Origin: Shimia sp022448905
Lineage (GTDB): Bacteria > Pseudomonadota > Alphaproteobacteria > Rhodobacterales > Rhodobacteraceae
Length of the DNA stretch: 64,000 nt
Direction: 5' to 3'
Assembly (NCBI RefSeq): GCF_047126315.1
Contig: NZ_CP138953.1
Coordinates: 682,001-746,000 of the forward strand
The notes beneath the pieces were generated by a model that was given only the letters and a program-made list of their open reading frames with translations, was not told where the DNA came from and searched no databases. Position numbers and translations under genes: made by a program. Positions 44,024 to 52,860 of the stretch are shown piece after piece (position 1 is the first letter of the stretch; the number at the start of each line of letters is the position of its first letter).

Positions 44024-44998
44024 ATGGACAAAAACTCGGGCCAAAAGCGCGCAGTGCACTACCTTTATCCTCCGGTCGAGCCCTTTGACCAGAGGATGCT
44101 GGACGTGGGAGACGGGCACAGCATCTACGTCGAACAATCGGGCAATCCAAGGGGGTTGCCGGTTGTTGTGGTGCATGGCGGCCCCGGCGGCGGATCCAGT
44201 CCTGCGATGCGGCGGTATTTTGATCCCAATGTCTATCGTGTGATCCTTTTTGATCAGCGTGGGTGTGGCCATTCTCGCCCGCATGCCGAAGTGGAGAACA
44301 ACACCAGCTGGCACCTGGTGGCGGATATGGAACGTATTCGGGATACGCTGGAGATTGACGAATGGATTGTCTTTGGCGGCAGCTGGGGTGCAACCCTGTC
44401 ACTTTTGTATGCGCAATCCCATCCGGCGCAGACGGTATATCTGGTTCTGCGAGGCGTGTTTCTTATGACTCAATCGGAGCTGGATTGGTTCTATGGCGGT
44501 GGCGCCGGTCATTTCTGGCCGGAACCGTGGGCGCGGTTTGCTGAACTGGTGCCAAAAGAAGAGCGTGGCGATTTGATCGAAGCCTATCACCACCGCCTTT
44601 TCTGTGGAGATCGCGCCACCGAAATTAAGTATGCGCGCGCCTGGTCGGGGTGGGAAAATGCGCTGGCCTCTGTGTACTCCAATGGGTCCAGTGGGGATGC
44701 ACCCGCTGAGTACGCGCGCGCGTTTTCGCGGCTAGAGAATCACTACTTCCGCAACAGGGGTTTTTTGGAGACCGACGGACATATTCTCGCGAATATGGCG
44801 GTACTCAAAGATATTCCGGGATACATCGTGCAGGGTCGGTATGACATGATCTGCCCGCCAAAGGCCGCCTATGATTTGGCGTCGGCTTGGGGGAAAATGG
44901 CCGATCTTCGGATCATTCGGAACGCGGGCCACGCCTTGTCGGAGCCCGGGATCAGCGCGGAGCTTGTGCGCATCATGGACGATTTGGCGCGGATTTAG
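44024..44998 (+). CDS. pip: Proline iminopeptidase
   Basis: Cuts N-terminal proline from peptides. 324 aa. HGGPGGGSSP (51-60) is the oxyanion region, FDQRGCGHSRPH follows, and the nucleophile is Ser120 in GGSWGATLSLLYA. GRYDMICPP and the late NAGHAL give the acid and His. ATG 44024 is preceded by TAGG. It is divergent from ubiG (50-nt gap). Confidence 0.95.
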   Translation: MDKNSGQKRAVHYLYPPVEPFDQRMLDVGDGHSIYVEQSGNPRGLPVVVVHGGPGGGSSPAMRRYFDPNVYRVILFDQRGCGHSRPHAEVENNTSWHLVADMERIRDTLEIDEWIVFGGSWGATLSLLYAQSHPAQTVYLVLRGVFLMTQSELDWFYGGGAGHFWPEPWARFAELVPKEERGDLIEAYHHRLFCGDRATEIKYARAWSGWENALASVYSNGSSGDAPAEYARAFSRLENHYFRNRGFLETDGHILANMAVLKDIPGYIVQGRYDMICPPKAAYDLASAWGKMADLRIIRNAGHALSEPGISAELVRIMDDLARI

Positions 44999-45063
44999 CA
45001 AAACGGCTGGACATTGGGGCGAGATGGCTTTCTCATCTACCCCCGACTTAACGGAGTTTGACC

Positions 45064-46569
45064 TTGTCACGCATCAGCAGACGAAGCCTTTTGACCACCG
45101 GTGCCGCAGCAGGTGTGCTGGCGGCGTCAGGTTTGGGCTTGGCTGCGGCAACACCCAAGGCCGGTGGCGTGCTGCACGCTGTTTTGCCCAGCGGGCGGAC
45201 GAGCGACACCTGGGATGCGCGCACGCACGACAGTCTCTTCATGATGGCGGCTTGTCATGGCGCGGTGTTTGATTGTCTGACTGAAATTGGTCCCGACGGG
45301 GCTCTGCGCGGAGAGTTGGCGGAAAGCTGGACCGCCAGCGCAGATGCGCGGGTCTGGACATTTGATCTGCGCAAGGATGTGCAGTTTCACAACGGCAAAT
45401 CATTTGTGGCGCAGGATGTGCTTGAAACCTTTGCCTTGCATTTGGGGCAACACTCGTCGCCCGTTGAGCCACTTCTGCGTGATGTGTCGGAGCTTAAGAT
45501 AGTTGGGTCACATCAGGTTCAGTTCACCCTTCACGCGCCAAACGCCGATTTTCCTTACTTGCTGTCCGATTATCATTTGGTGGTTTATCCTGCCGGCTAC
45601 GTTGAGTTGGCGATGCAAAACGGGATTGGTACAGGGCTCTACAAAGTTGAGGAGTTTTTACCGGGTCAGACCTTGCGCGCGCGTCGTGTGTCAAATCACT
45701 ACAAGGGCGAAAAGGCCGGTTTCTTTGAGGCTTTGCACTACGTGAACGAAACCGATCCATCCGCTCGATTGAATGCGCTCCTTGAAGGGAATGCTGAGGT
45801 CGCCGGGCAAATCGCACCGACCCATGCGCGGCAAATTGCGACCCATAAGGGCGTGACGCTTCAAAATTTGGCGGGGAATCAGCATTACAGCTTTGCCATA
45901 GGGGGGCATTTTAATGCGCAGCAAGCAGATGCCGTCCGGCGAGCGGTGAAATACGGCTTGGATCGACCCGCGTTTGTACAGTCCAGCCTGCAGGGTTTCG
46001 GTCAGGTTGGCTGGGACACGCCGATTGGTCCAGCGAACCCCTATTTTTCAGACCAGTCCGATTTGGCTCCGTATGATCCGGAGCGGGCTAAGTCATTGTT
46101 AAAAAGTGCGGGTATTGAGCGCTTATGCCTTGCTGTGTCGCCGCAGTCGATGCGGGATTTCGCGTCAGTTCTGGAAACTTTTGGGGCTCAAATGGCGCAA
46201 ATTGGCTTGCGCGTCGAAATTGCTCAAGATCCTGCAGCTGCGTCGCTCCATTTTTCAGCGGGTCGCGCCACCGAGGACTGGGCGATGTCCACCTACCTCG
46301 CAAAAGGCGGAATGTGGAATCACACAGCGTGGCAAGATCGTCAGGCGGATGAACTACTCTCTAAGGCGCGATCTGAAATGGATGCACTTAAGCGACAGGG
46401 CCTTTATGGGGAACTACAGCGCCTTGTGCAGCGCGATGGCAGTCTTGTTGTCCCGGCCTTTGCCAATCATCTCCAAGCCACTTCCAATAAAATCGGAACC
46501 CCCAAAACGATTGGCGCGCAGTATGCTCTCGACAATGCACGTTTTGCCGAGCGCTGGTGGCGTGCGTAG
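45064..46569 (+). CDS. ABC transporter substrate-binding protein (dipeptide/oligopeptide type)
   Basis: 501-aa periplasmic solute-binding protein of the SBP_bac_5 family. The N-terminus SRISRRSLLTTGAAAGVLAASG is a Tat-type signal. AESWTASADARVWTFDLRKDVQFHNG is the family signature. TTG 45064 is chosen because GGAG lies 7 nt upstream; TTG 45058 is closer than ideal. No permease or ATPase gene adjoins it, so it is an orphan binding protein in this window. Confidence 0.9.
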   Translation: MSRISRRSLLTTGAAAGVLAASGLGLAAATPKAGGVLHAVLPSGRTSDTWDARTHDSLFMMAACHGAVFDCLTEIGPDGALRGELAESWTASADARVWTFDLRKDVQFHNGKSFVAQDVLETFALHLGQHSSPVEPLLRDVSELKIVGSHQVQFTLHAPNADFPYLLSDYHLVVYPAGYVELAMQNGIGTGLYKVEEFLPGQTLRARRVSNHYKGEKAGFFEALHYVNETDPSARLNALLEGNAEVAGQIAPTHARQIATHKGVTLQNLAGNQHYSFAIGGHFNAQQADAVRRAVKYGLDRPAFVQSSLQGFGQVGWDTPIGPANPYFSDQSDLAPYDPERAKSLLKSAGIERLCLAVSPQSMRDFASVLETFGAQMAQIGLRVEIAQDPAAASLHFSAGRATEDWAMSTYLAKGGMWNHTAWQDRQADELLSKARSEMDALKRQGLYGELQRLVQRDGSLVVPAFANHLQATSNKIGTPKTIGAQYALDNARFAERWWRA

Positions 46570-46671
46570 GCATATTTCCTCTGGGGGCTTGCAGACTCAG
46601 CCTTGTCAACGTATATCCCTCTCAACAGCGGCGCGGACGGGTTAGCCTGAACGCTCCACCGGGAAAGATCG

Positions 46672-46694
46672 ACGGGCCGCGGGCCCGTTTTTTT
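46672..46694 (+). terminator. Terminator hairpin just ahead of rimP
   Basis: ACGGGCC (46672-46678) pairs with GGCCCGT (46682-46688), followed by seven T. It sits 100 nt after the binding-protein stop and 17 nt before rimP. It may end the upstream gene or attenuate the rimP-nusA-infB operon from within its leader; an upstream ACGGG (46637-46641) could compete for the same 3' arm. Confidence 0.82.
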
Positions 46695-46711
46695 GTGCTT
46701 GGAACACGCCT

Positions 46712-47305
46712 ATGAGTGACCTCATTGCCAAAGCGGCGATTGACCGCAAGCTGGCAGATATTGTTGCCCCAGTCATTGAGGATATGGGGTTTGAATTGGT
46801 GCGCCTGCGTTTGATGGGCGGCAAGACCCACACGTTACAGATCATGGCTGAGCGGCCAGGTGGCGGCATCGAAGTGGACGAATGCGCACAAATCTCCAAT
46901 GCGGTGAGCGCCATTCTGGACGTCGAAGATCCGCTCGCGGATTCTTATACGCTTGAAGTTGGCAGTCCCGGTGTAGATCGCCCACTGACACGGATGAAAG
47001 ACTTTGAGGCCTATGAGGGTTATGAAGCCAAAGTTGAGACCGCTGAGCTCATCGACGGGCGTAAGCGGTTCCGCGGCATTCTGGCTGGCATCGAAGGCGA
47101 AGATGTTTTGATCAACATCGAGGATCAAGGCGAAACCGTTACGGTTGGGTTGAACTTTGACTGGTTGGCCGATGCGAAGCTGATGCTGACCGATGACCTT
47201 ATCAAAGAGATGCTCAAGGCGCGCAAAGAAGCGGGCATTCTGAACGAAGACGAATTTGACGACATCGAGACCGGCGAAGAAGCGTCCGGCGAGTCTGAGG
47301 AGTAA
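46712..47305 (+). CDS. rimP: Ribosome maturation factor RimP
   Basis: Needed for 30S subunit assembly. 197 aa. GFELVRLRLMG, GIEVDECAQISNAVSAILDVEDP and YTLEVGSPGVDRPL are the RimP N-domain motifs; the C-terminal SH3-like part follows and ends in an acidic tail. First gene of rimP-nusA-ylxR-infB; the gap to nusA is 4 nt. Confidence 0.97.
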   Translation: MSDLIAKAAIDRKLADIVAPVIEDMGFELVRLRLMGGKTHTLQIMAERPGGGIEVDECAQISNAVSAILDVEDPLADSYTLEVGSPGVDRPLTRMKDFEAYEGYEAKVETAELIDGRKRFRGILAGIEGEDVLINIEDQGETVTVGLNFDWLADAKLMLTDDLIKEMLKARKEAGILNEDEFDDIETGEEASGESEE

Positions 47306-47309
47306 AATC

Positions 47310-48926
47310 ATGGCAATCACCTCTGCAAACCAGCTCGAGCTGCTTCAAACCGCCGAAGCGGTGGCGCGTGAGAAAATGATCGATCCGGGTCTCGTGGTCG
47401 AAGCGATGGAAGAATCGCTCGCCCGTGCCGCCAAGAGCCGCTACGGCGCCGAAATGGACATTCGCGTGTCCATCGACCGCAAAACCGGCAAAGCGACATT
47501 TACCCGTGTGAGGACAGTGGTTGCCGACGAAGAGTTGGAAAACTATCAGGCCGAGTTCACTGTTGAGCAGGCCAAGCAGTACATGGAAAACCCAGAAATC
47601 GGCCAGCAGTTCATCGAAGAAGTGCCGCCAGTTGAAATGGGCCGTATTGCCGCGCAATCCGCCAAGCAGGTGATCCTGCAGAAAGTGCGTGAAGCTGAGC
47701 GTGACCGTCAGTACGAAGATTTCAAAGACCGCGCAGGTACCATCATCAACGGCGCCGTGAAGCGCGAAGAGTTTGGCAACGTGATTGTTGACGTGGGTGG
47801 TGCAGAAGCCGTGCTGCGCCGCAACGACAAGATTGGCCGCGAAAGCTATCGCTCCGGCGACCGCGTCCGCGCCTACATCAAGGAAGTGCGCCGTGAGCCA
47901 CGTGGCCACCAGATCTTCCTGAGCCGTACCGCGCCAGAGTTCATGGCCGAGCTGTTCAAGATGGAAGTGCCTGAAATCTATGATGGCATCATCGACATCA
48001 AGGCTGTGGCCCGTGACCCGGGCTCGCGCGCAAAGATTGCTGTAATCTCCCACGATGGTTCAATTGATCCAGTTGGTGCCTGTGTTGGTATGCGTGGCTC
48101 CCGTGTTCAGGCGGTTGTTAATGAGCTTCAGGGCGAAAAAATCGACATCATTCCTTGGAACGAAGATCAGCCGACCTTCCTTGTGAACGCGTTGCAGCCT
48201 GCGGAAGTGTCCAAGGTTGTTCTGGATGAAGAGGCCGGCAAAATCGAAGTGGTTGTGCCAGATGAACAGCTGTCTCTGGCCATTGGTCGCCGTGGTCAGA
48301 ACGTGCGCCTGGCAAGCCAGCTGACCGCGCTGGACATCGACATCATGACCGAAGCGGAAGAATCCGAGCGTCGTCAGAAAGAGTTCGAAGAGCGTACCAA
48401 GCTGTTCATGGAAACTTTGGATCTGGACGAGTTCTTTGCCCAGCTTCTGGTGTCGGAAGGTTTCACAAACCTCGAAGAGGTTGCCTATGTTGAGATTGAC
48501 GAACTGCTGGTCATCGACGGTGTAGATGAAGGTACCGCTGGTGAGCTTCAGGCCCGTGCGCGTGACTACATCGATGCGCAAAACAAAGCTGCGCTGGACG
48601 CCGCCCGTGAATTGGGTGTTCAGGACAGCCTGGTTGCATTTGAGGGTCTGACACCCCAAATGATCGAAGCGCTGGCCAAGGATGGCGTTTTGAACCTTGA
48701 AGATTTTGCGACATGCGCAGATTGGGAGCTGGCCGGTGGCTGGACCACCAATGGCACTGAGCGTGTGAAAGATGACGGTGTGCTGGAGCCATTTGGTGTC
48801 ACGCTGGAAGAAGCGCAAGATATGGTGATGACCGCGCGCATCGTTCTGGGATGGGTTGATCCTGCCGAGCTGGAAGCTGCTGCCGAAGAAGGTGAGGTAG
48901 ACGCTACTGAGGAGGCTGAGGCCTGA
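47310..48926 (+). CDS. nusA: Transcription termination/antitermination factor NusA
   Basis: Binds RNA polymerase and RNA to control pausing and termination. 538 aa. The N-domain is followed by S1 (RSGDRVRAYIKEV), two KH domains (CVGMRGSRVQAVVNELQGEKIDI and LAIGRRGQNVRLA), then C-terminal acidic repeats. ATG 47310 has GAGGAG upstream, inside the end of rimP. The spacing in the operon is tight. Confidence 0.98.
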   Translation: MAITSANQLELLQTAEAVAREKMIDPGLVVEAMEESLARAAKSRYGAEMDIRVSIDRKTGKATFTRVRTVVADEELENYQAEFTVEQAKQYMENPEIGQQFIEEVPPVEMGRIAAQSAKQVILQKVREAERDRQYEDFKDRAGTIINGAVKREEFGNVIVDVGGAEAVLRRNDKIGRESYRSGDRVRAYIKEVRREPRGHQIFLSRTAPEFMAELFKMEVPEIYDGIIDIKAVARDPGSRAKIAVISHDGSIDPVGACVGMRGSRVQAVVNELQGEKIDIIPWNEDQPTFLVNALQPAEVSKVVLDEEAGKIEVVVPDEQLSLAIGRRGQNVRLASQLTALDIDIMTEAEESERRQKEFEERTKLFMETLDLDEFFAQLLVSEGFTNLEEVAYVEIDELLVIDGVDEGTAGELQARARDYIDAQNKAALDAARELGVQDSLVAFEGLTPQMIEALAKDGVLNLEDFATCADWELAGGWTTNGTERVKDDGVLEPFGVTLEEAQDMVMTARIVLGWVDPAELEAAAEEGEVDATEEAEA

Positions 48927-48949
48927 TCTCAGGCCTCGGAGGGCGTGAG

Positions 48950-49582
48950 ATGAGCCGCGGTGGCCGTCCCGGCAAAAAGGGCGACACGCCAGAGCGCAAG
49001 TGCATTGTCACCGGCGCTGTGGCGCCAAAAGAGAGGTTGATCCGTTTTGTGGTCGGCCCGGACGCGCAGGTTGTGCCAGATGTCACCGGCAAGCTGCCTG
49101 GACGGGGCATGTGGGTGACGGCATCGGTATCTGTACTGGCGAAGGCATCTAAAAAGGGTGTCTTTTCCCGCACTGCCAAACAGCAGGTCACAGTGCCTGA
49201 AGATTTGGTGGGCGAGGTGTCTAGGCAACTGGGACGACGCACGGTTGAGCTTATCAGCCTCGCGCGTAAATCCGGCTCTGCTGTGACCGGATATGAGAAA
49301 GTGAAGGACTGGCTTGTCAAAGATGAGGCCGAGGTCCTGCTGCAAGCGAGCGATGGCTCGGAACGTGGCAAATCGAAACTACGGCCTCCTTATGGAGGTC
49401 ACCACATAGATTGGCTCACATCTGCCGAATTGGGTTTGGCATTTGGGCGACAAACTGTGATACATGGAGCGCTTGCGTCTGGCGGACTCACAAAACGTGT
49501 TGTAGAGGAAGCCCTAAGATTAAAAGGCGTACGCGAAGAAACGGTGGCAGCGGCCTCCGGGAAGGACAAGACAGCCAGATGA
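48950..49582 (+). CDS. YlxR-type RNA-binding protein fused to an L7Ae-like domain
   Basis: 210 aa. The N-terminal DUF448/YlxR domain shows RKCIVTGAVAPKERLIRFVVG and GKLPGRGMWV. The C-terminal half (VELISLARKSGSAVTGYEKV) is an L7Ae/L30e-like RNA-binding domain. This fusion is usual for alphaproteobacteria between nusA and infB. Its stop overlaps the infB start by 4 nt. Confidence 0.9.
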   Translation: MSRGGRPGKKGDTPERKCIVTGAVAPKERLIRFVVGPDAQVVPDVTGKLPGRGMWVTASVSVLAKASKKGVFSRTAKQQVTVPEDLVGEVSRQLGRRTVELISLARKSGSAVTGYEKVKDWLVKDEAEVLLQASDGSERGKSKLRPPYGGHHIDWLTSAELGLAFGRQTVIHGALASGGLTKRVVEEALRLKGVREETVAAASGKDKTAR

Positions 49583-52074
49583 GCGATAACGACGGTAAAA
49601 AAACCTTGGGTCTGCGCGGCGGCAACCGCCCCGGCAATGTAACGCAGAGCTTCAGCCACGGACGTAAGAAAAATGTCGTGGTGGAAACCAAGCGTAAGCG
49701 CGTTGTGGTGCCTAAGCCCGGCGCGGCCAAAACTGGCGGCGGTTCGGCGAAGCCAGGTGGCGACCCTTCTCGCCGCCCATCCGGCATTTCTGATGCGGAA
49801 ATGGAGCGCCGTCTGAAGGCGCTACAGGCTGCTAAGGCCCGCGAAGCTGAAGACGCTGCAAAGCGTGAAGCGGAAGAAAAAGAACGCGCGGAAGCCCGTG
49901 AGCGTCGCCGTTTGGAGGCGGAAGCCAAAGAACGCGAACAGCGCGAAGCCGAAGAGCGTGCCCGCAAGAAAGCGGAAGAAGAAGAGCGCAAGAAAAAAGA
50001 AGCTGCCGAAGCTGCTGCGAAACGTGCGGCTGCCGAAGCTGCTGCACCTGCGCCGTCTTCCACACCGCAAGGCCGTGGCGCACCATCTGGCAAACCAGCA
50101 CCAGCTGCAACACCGCGCAAAGCGGACCGTGAGCGTGAACAGCGTGGTCGCGGCAACAAAGGTCGTGATGATGGCCGTCGTTCCGGCAAGCTGACACTGG
50201 GTCAGGCAACCGGTGGCGAGAACAACCGTCATCGTTCCATGGCGGCGATGAAGCGTAAGCAAGAGCGCGCGCGTCAGAAAGCTATGGGTGGTCAGGTTGA
50301 GCGCGAAAAGGTTGTGCGTGACGTGCAGCTACCGGAGGCCATTGTGGTGTCGGAGCTTGCAAACCGTATGGCCGAGCGTGTTGCCGACGTTGTGAAAGAG
50401 CTCATGAAAATGGGTATGATGGTCACACAGAACCAGTCGATTGACGCGGACACTGCGGAACTGATCATCGAGGAATTCGGCCACAAGGTTGTGCGCGTTT
50501 CCGACGCGGACGTGGAAGACGTGATTGCTGATGTCGAGGACAAGGAAGAAGATCTTCAACCACGTCCTCCGGTTATCACCATCATGGGCCACGTTGACCA
50601 CGGCAAAACCTCGCTTCTGGATGCGATCCGCGACGCGAAGGTTGTGTCCGGCGAAGCAGGCGGCATCACGCAGCACATCGGTGCTTATCAGGTGAAAACC
50701 GATGATGGCGTAACGCTGTCCTTCCTCGATACGCCAGGCCACGCTGCCTTTACCTCCATGCGTTCGCGTGGTGCTCAGGTAACCGACATTGTGGTTCTGG
50801 TTGTGGCTGCTGACGACTCCGTCATGCCGCAGACAATCGAAGCGATCAACCACGCCAAGGCGGCCGAAGTACCAATGATCGTGGCGATCAACAAGATCGA
50901 TAAACCTGCCGCAGATCCAAACAAAGTGCGCGCAGAGCTTCTGCAGCATGAGGTGATCGTGGAAGCGATGTCTGGTGAAGTGCAGGACGTCGAAGTTTCT
51001 GCACACACCGGCCAAGGTCTGGATGAACTGCTCGAAGCCATTGCGCTGCAAGCGGAAATTCTGGAGCTGAAAGCCAACCCGGATCGTGCAGCACAGGGTG
51101 CTGTGATCGAAGCGCAGCTTGATGTGGGCCGTGGTCCTGTGGCGACTGTTCTGGTTCAGACCGGTACGCTGAAGCAAGGCGATATCTTCGTTGTGGGTGA
51201 GCAGTACGGTAAGGTTCGTGCGCTGATCAACGACAAAGGCGAACGTGTCAAAGAAGCTGGTCCATCGGTGCCTGTTGAGGTGCTTGGTCTGAACGGCACA
51301 CCTGAAGCCGGTGACGTTCTGAACGTGACCGAGACCGAAGCCCAGGCGCGTGAAATCGCGGAGTATCGTGAGCAAGCTGCCAAGGACAAACGTGCGGCAG
51401 CTGGCGCAGCGACCACGCTGGAACAGCTGATGCAGAAGGCCAAGGAAGACGAGAACGTTGCCGAGCTGCCAATTCTGGTGAAGGCGGATGTTCAAGGTTC
51501 TGCTGAGGCCATCGTTCAGGCGATGGAAAAAATCGGCAACAACGAAGTCCGCGTCCGCGTGCTGCACCATGGTGTTGGCGCGATCACCGAGACTGATGTA
51601 GGTCTGGCCGAAGCCTCCGGTGCCCCGATCATGGGCTTCAATGTCCGTGCCAACGCATCTGCGCGCAACACTGCCAACCAAAAGGGTGTGGAGATCCGGT
51701 ACTACTCAGTGATCTATGACCTCGTGGATGATGTTAAGGCGGCCGCTTCGGGTCTTCTGTCTGCAGAAATCCGTGAGAACTTCATCGGCTACGCTGCGAT
51801 CAAAGAAGTGTTCAAAGTTACCGGTGTCGGCAAAGTGGCTGGTTGTATCGTCACCGAAGGTGTGGCGCGTCGCTCCGCCGGTGTGCGCCTGCTACGTGAC
51901 AACGTGGTGATCCACGAAGGTACTCTGAAGACGCTCAAGCGCTTCAAAGATGAAGTGGCGGAGGTTCAGTCTGGTCAGGAATGCGGTATGGCATTTGAGA
52001 ACTACGACGATATCCGCGCTGACGATGTGATCGAAATCTTTGAGCGTGAAGAAGTCACAAGGACGCTGGATTAA
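49579..52074 (+). CDS. infB: Translation initiation factor IF-2
   Basis: GTPase that brings initiator tRNA to the 30S subunit. 831 aa. A long charged N-terminus (many KREAEEKERAEARE-type repeats, about 60-230), then the G domain: GHVDHGKT (337-344), DTPGHAAF and NKIDKP. ATG 49579 overlaps the ylxR stop. The last codons and the stop lie inside a perfect 38-bp palindrome, and a terminator follows. Confidence 0.98.
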   Translation: MSDNDGKKTLGLRGGNRPGNVTQSFSHGRKKNVVVETKRKRVVVPKPGAAKTGGGSAKPGGDPSRRPSGISDAEMERRLKALQAAKAREAEDAAKREAEEKERAEARERRRLEAEAKEREQREAEERARKKAEEEERKKKEAAEAAAKRAAAEAAAPAPSSTPQGRGAPSGKPAPAATPRKADREREQRGRGNKGRDDGRRSGKLTLGQATGGENNRHRSMAAMKRKQERARQKAMGGQVEREKVVRDVQLPEAIVVSELANRMAERVADVVKELMKMGMMVTQNQSIDADTAELIIEEFGHKVVRVSDADVEDVIADVEDKEEDLQPRPPVITIMGHVDHGKTSLLDAIRDAKVVSGEAGGITQHIGAYQVKTDDGVTLSFLDTPGHAAFTSMRSRGAQVTDIVVLVVAADDSVMPQTIEAINHAKAAEVPMIVAINKIDKPAADPNKVRAELLQHEVIVEAMSGEVQDVEVSAHTGQGLDELLEAIALQAEILELKANPDRAAQGAVIEAQLDVGRGPVATVLVQTGTLKQGDIFVVGEQYGKVRALINDKGERVKEAGPSVPVEVLGLNGTPEAGDVLNVTETEAQAREIAEYREQAAKDKRAAAGAATTLEQLMQKAKEDENVAELPILVKADVQGSAEAIVQAMEKIGNNEVRVRVLHHGVGAITETDVGLAEASGAPIMGFNVRANASARNTANQKGVEIRYYSVIYDLVDDVKAAASGLLSAEIRENFIGYAAIKEVFKVTGVGKVAGCIVTEGVARRSAGVRLLRDNVVIHEGTLKTLKRFKDEVAEVQSGQECGMAFENYDDIRADDVIEIFEREEVTRTLD

Positions 52075-52091
52075 TCCAGCGTCCTTGTGAC
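52054..52091. repeat. Perfect 38-bp palindrome across the infB stop codon
   Basis: The 19-nt arm ending in GCTGGATT is followed without gap by its exact reverse complement beginning AATCCAGC; the centre TTAA falls in the stop codon region (TAA 52072-52074). As RNA it can form a stem of about 17 bp with a 4-nt loop. It is upstream of a separate intrinsic terminator. Confidence 0.92.
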
Positions 52092-52107
52092 GCCGTACAC
52101 AGAAAAG

Positions 52108-52140
52108 AAAAAGGCCTCCTACGTGAGAGGCGGCCTTTTT
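52108..52140 (+). terminator. Intrinsic terminator of the rimP-infB operon
   Basis: AAAAAGGCC (52108-52116) pairs with GGCCTTTTT (52132-52140), with an inner CCTC/GAGG pairing; the T-tract is part of the stem and follows it. It lies 34 nt after infB and is symmetric enough to stop the short minus-strand gene at 52158 as well. Confidence 0.88.
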
Positions 52141-52157
52141 CTTGAATGGTTGCACTC

Positions 52158-52298
52158 TTAGGAGATCGGCTTCCCAAAGTACACCGTGTCTCCGACGCGG
52201 ATCGAAACCCGACCATCTGGCAGGTTTTTGATCACCTGTCCTTGAATAGAAACACAACTTCCAACTGTGATCGTCTTAAGCATGTCAAAAATCCCCAT
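52158..52298 (-). CDS. Small hypothetical protein (46 aa)
   Basis: A short frame on the minus strand: MGIFDMLKTITVGSC, then VSIQGQVIKNLPDGRVS and IRVGDTVYFGKPIS. The alternating pattern looks like a small beta-barrel or SH3-like fold, and codon use resembles its neighbours. ATG 52283 (MLKTITVG), with GGGGA 8 nt upstream, has the better ribosome site; ATG 52298 gives the longer product. It lies alone between the infB terminator and mutT, all on its own strand with mutT upstream. Function unknown. Confidence 0.6.
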   Translation of the reverse strand: MGIFDMLKTITVGSCVSIQGQVIKNLPDGRVSIRVGDTVYFGKPIS

Positions 52299-52461
52299 TT
52301 GATTGACATCGATGAAACAGTAAATTGGTTAACATTTGGTGCATAGGCGCCGGTCACATAAGTTTCATGTTAGGACACAATCACGCCTTAGGAAAGCCGT
52401 CGGTTTCGCAAACTGCTACAAAATGTTGCTCAAAAGTCGACCAATTGCACAGTTTGTGCCC

Positions 52462-52860
52462 TCAAAGCCAATCTCTGAGGACTGGAATTAACGGAATATC
52501 GGCGGGCGGCATCTCGTAATTGCGCAGGTCTTTCGCTCTGACCCAAGCCAATGTCTGCCCCTCCTGCGCCGACGGAATGCCATTCCATTTGCGACAGGCG
52601 AAGAGTGGCATCAGCAAATGGAAATCATCGTAACTGTGGGACGCAAAGGTCAGCGGTGCGAGACAGCTTTCCCAGGTGTCGATACCAAGCTCTTCTCTTA
52701 GCTCGCGCACCAGGGCGACCTCAGGCGTTTCGCCCGCTTCGATTTTCCCGCCCGGAAATTCCCACATCCCAGCCATGGATTTCCCCTCTGGCCGTTGTGC
52801 AAGTAAAATCCGACCATCGACGTCAATCAGGGCGACGGCAGCAACAAGAATGGTCTTCAT
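52462..52860 (-). CDS. mutT: 8-oxo-dGTP diphosphatase MutT
   Basis: Removes oxidised dGTP from the nucleotide pool. 132 aa. The Nudix box is complete: Gly38, Glu44 and RELREELGI (52-60), with MAGMWEFPGGKIEAGE before it, as in MutT. The start overlaps the argJ stop by 4 nt (ATGA), so both come from one transcript; the same argJ-mutT order occurs in related bacteria. Confidence 0.93.
   Translation of the reverse strand: MKTILVAAVALIDVDGRILLAQRPEGKSMAGMWEFPGGKIEAGETPEVALVRELREELGIDTWESCLAPLTFASHSYDDFHLLMPLFACRKWNGIPSAQEGQTLAWVRAKDLRNYEMPPADIPLIPVLRDWL

Noticed and set aside
50329..51681. 450-codon open frame antisense to infB
   Set aside because: It mirrors the highly conserved IF-2 G domain; a shadow due to codon bias.
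52300..52316. FNR-like box (TTGAT-N4-ATCGA) next to the 46-aa gene
   Set aside because: One mismatch in the second half-site, and it lies at the ribosome-site position, not where a promoter activator would bind.
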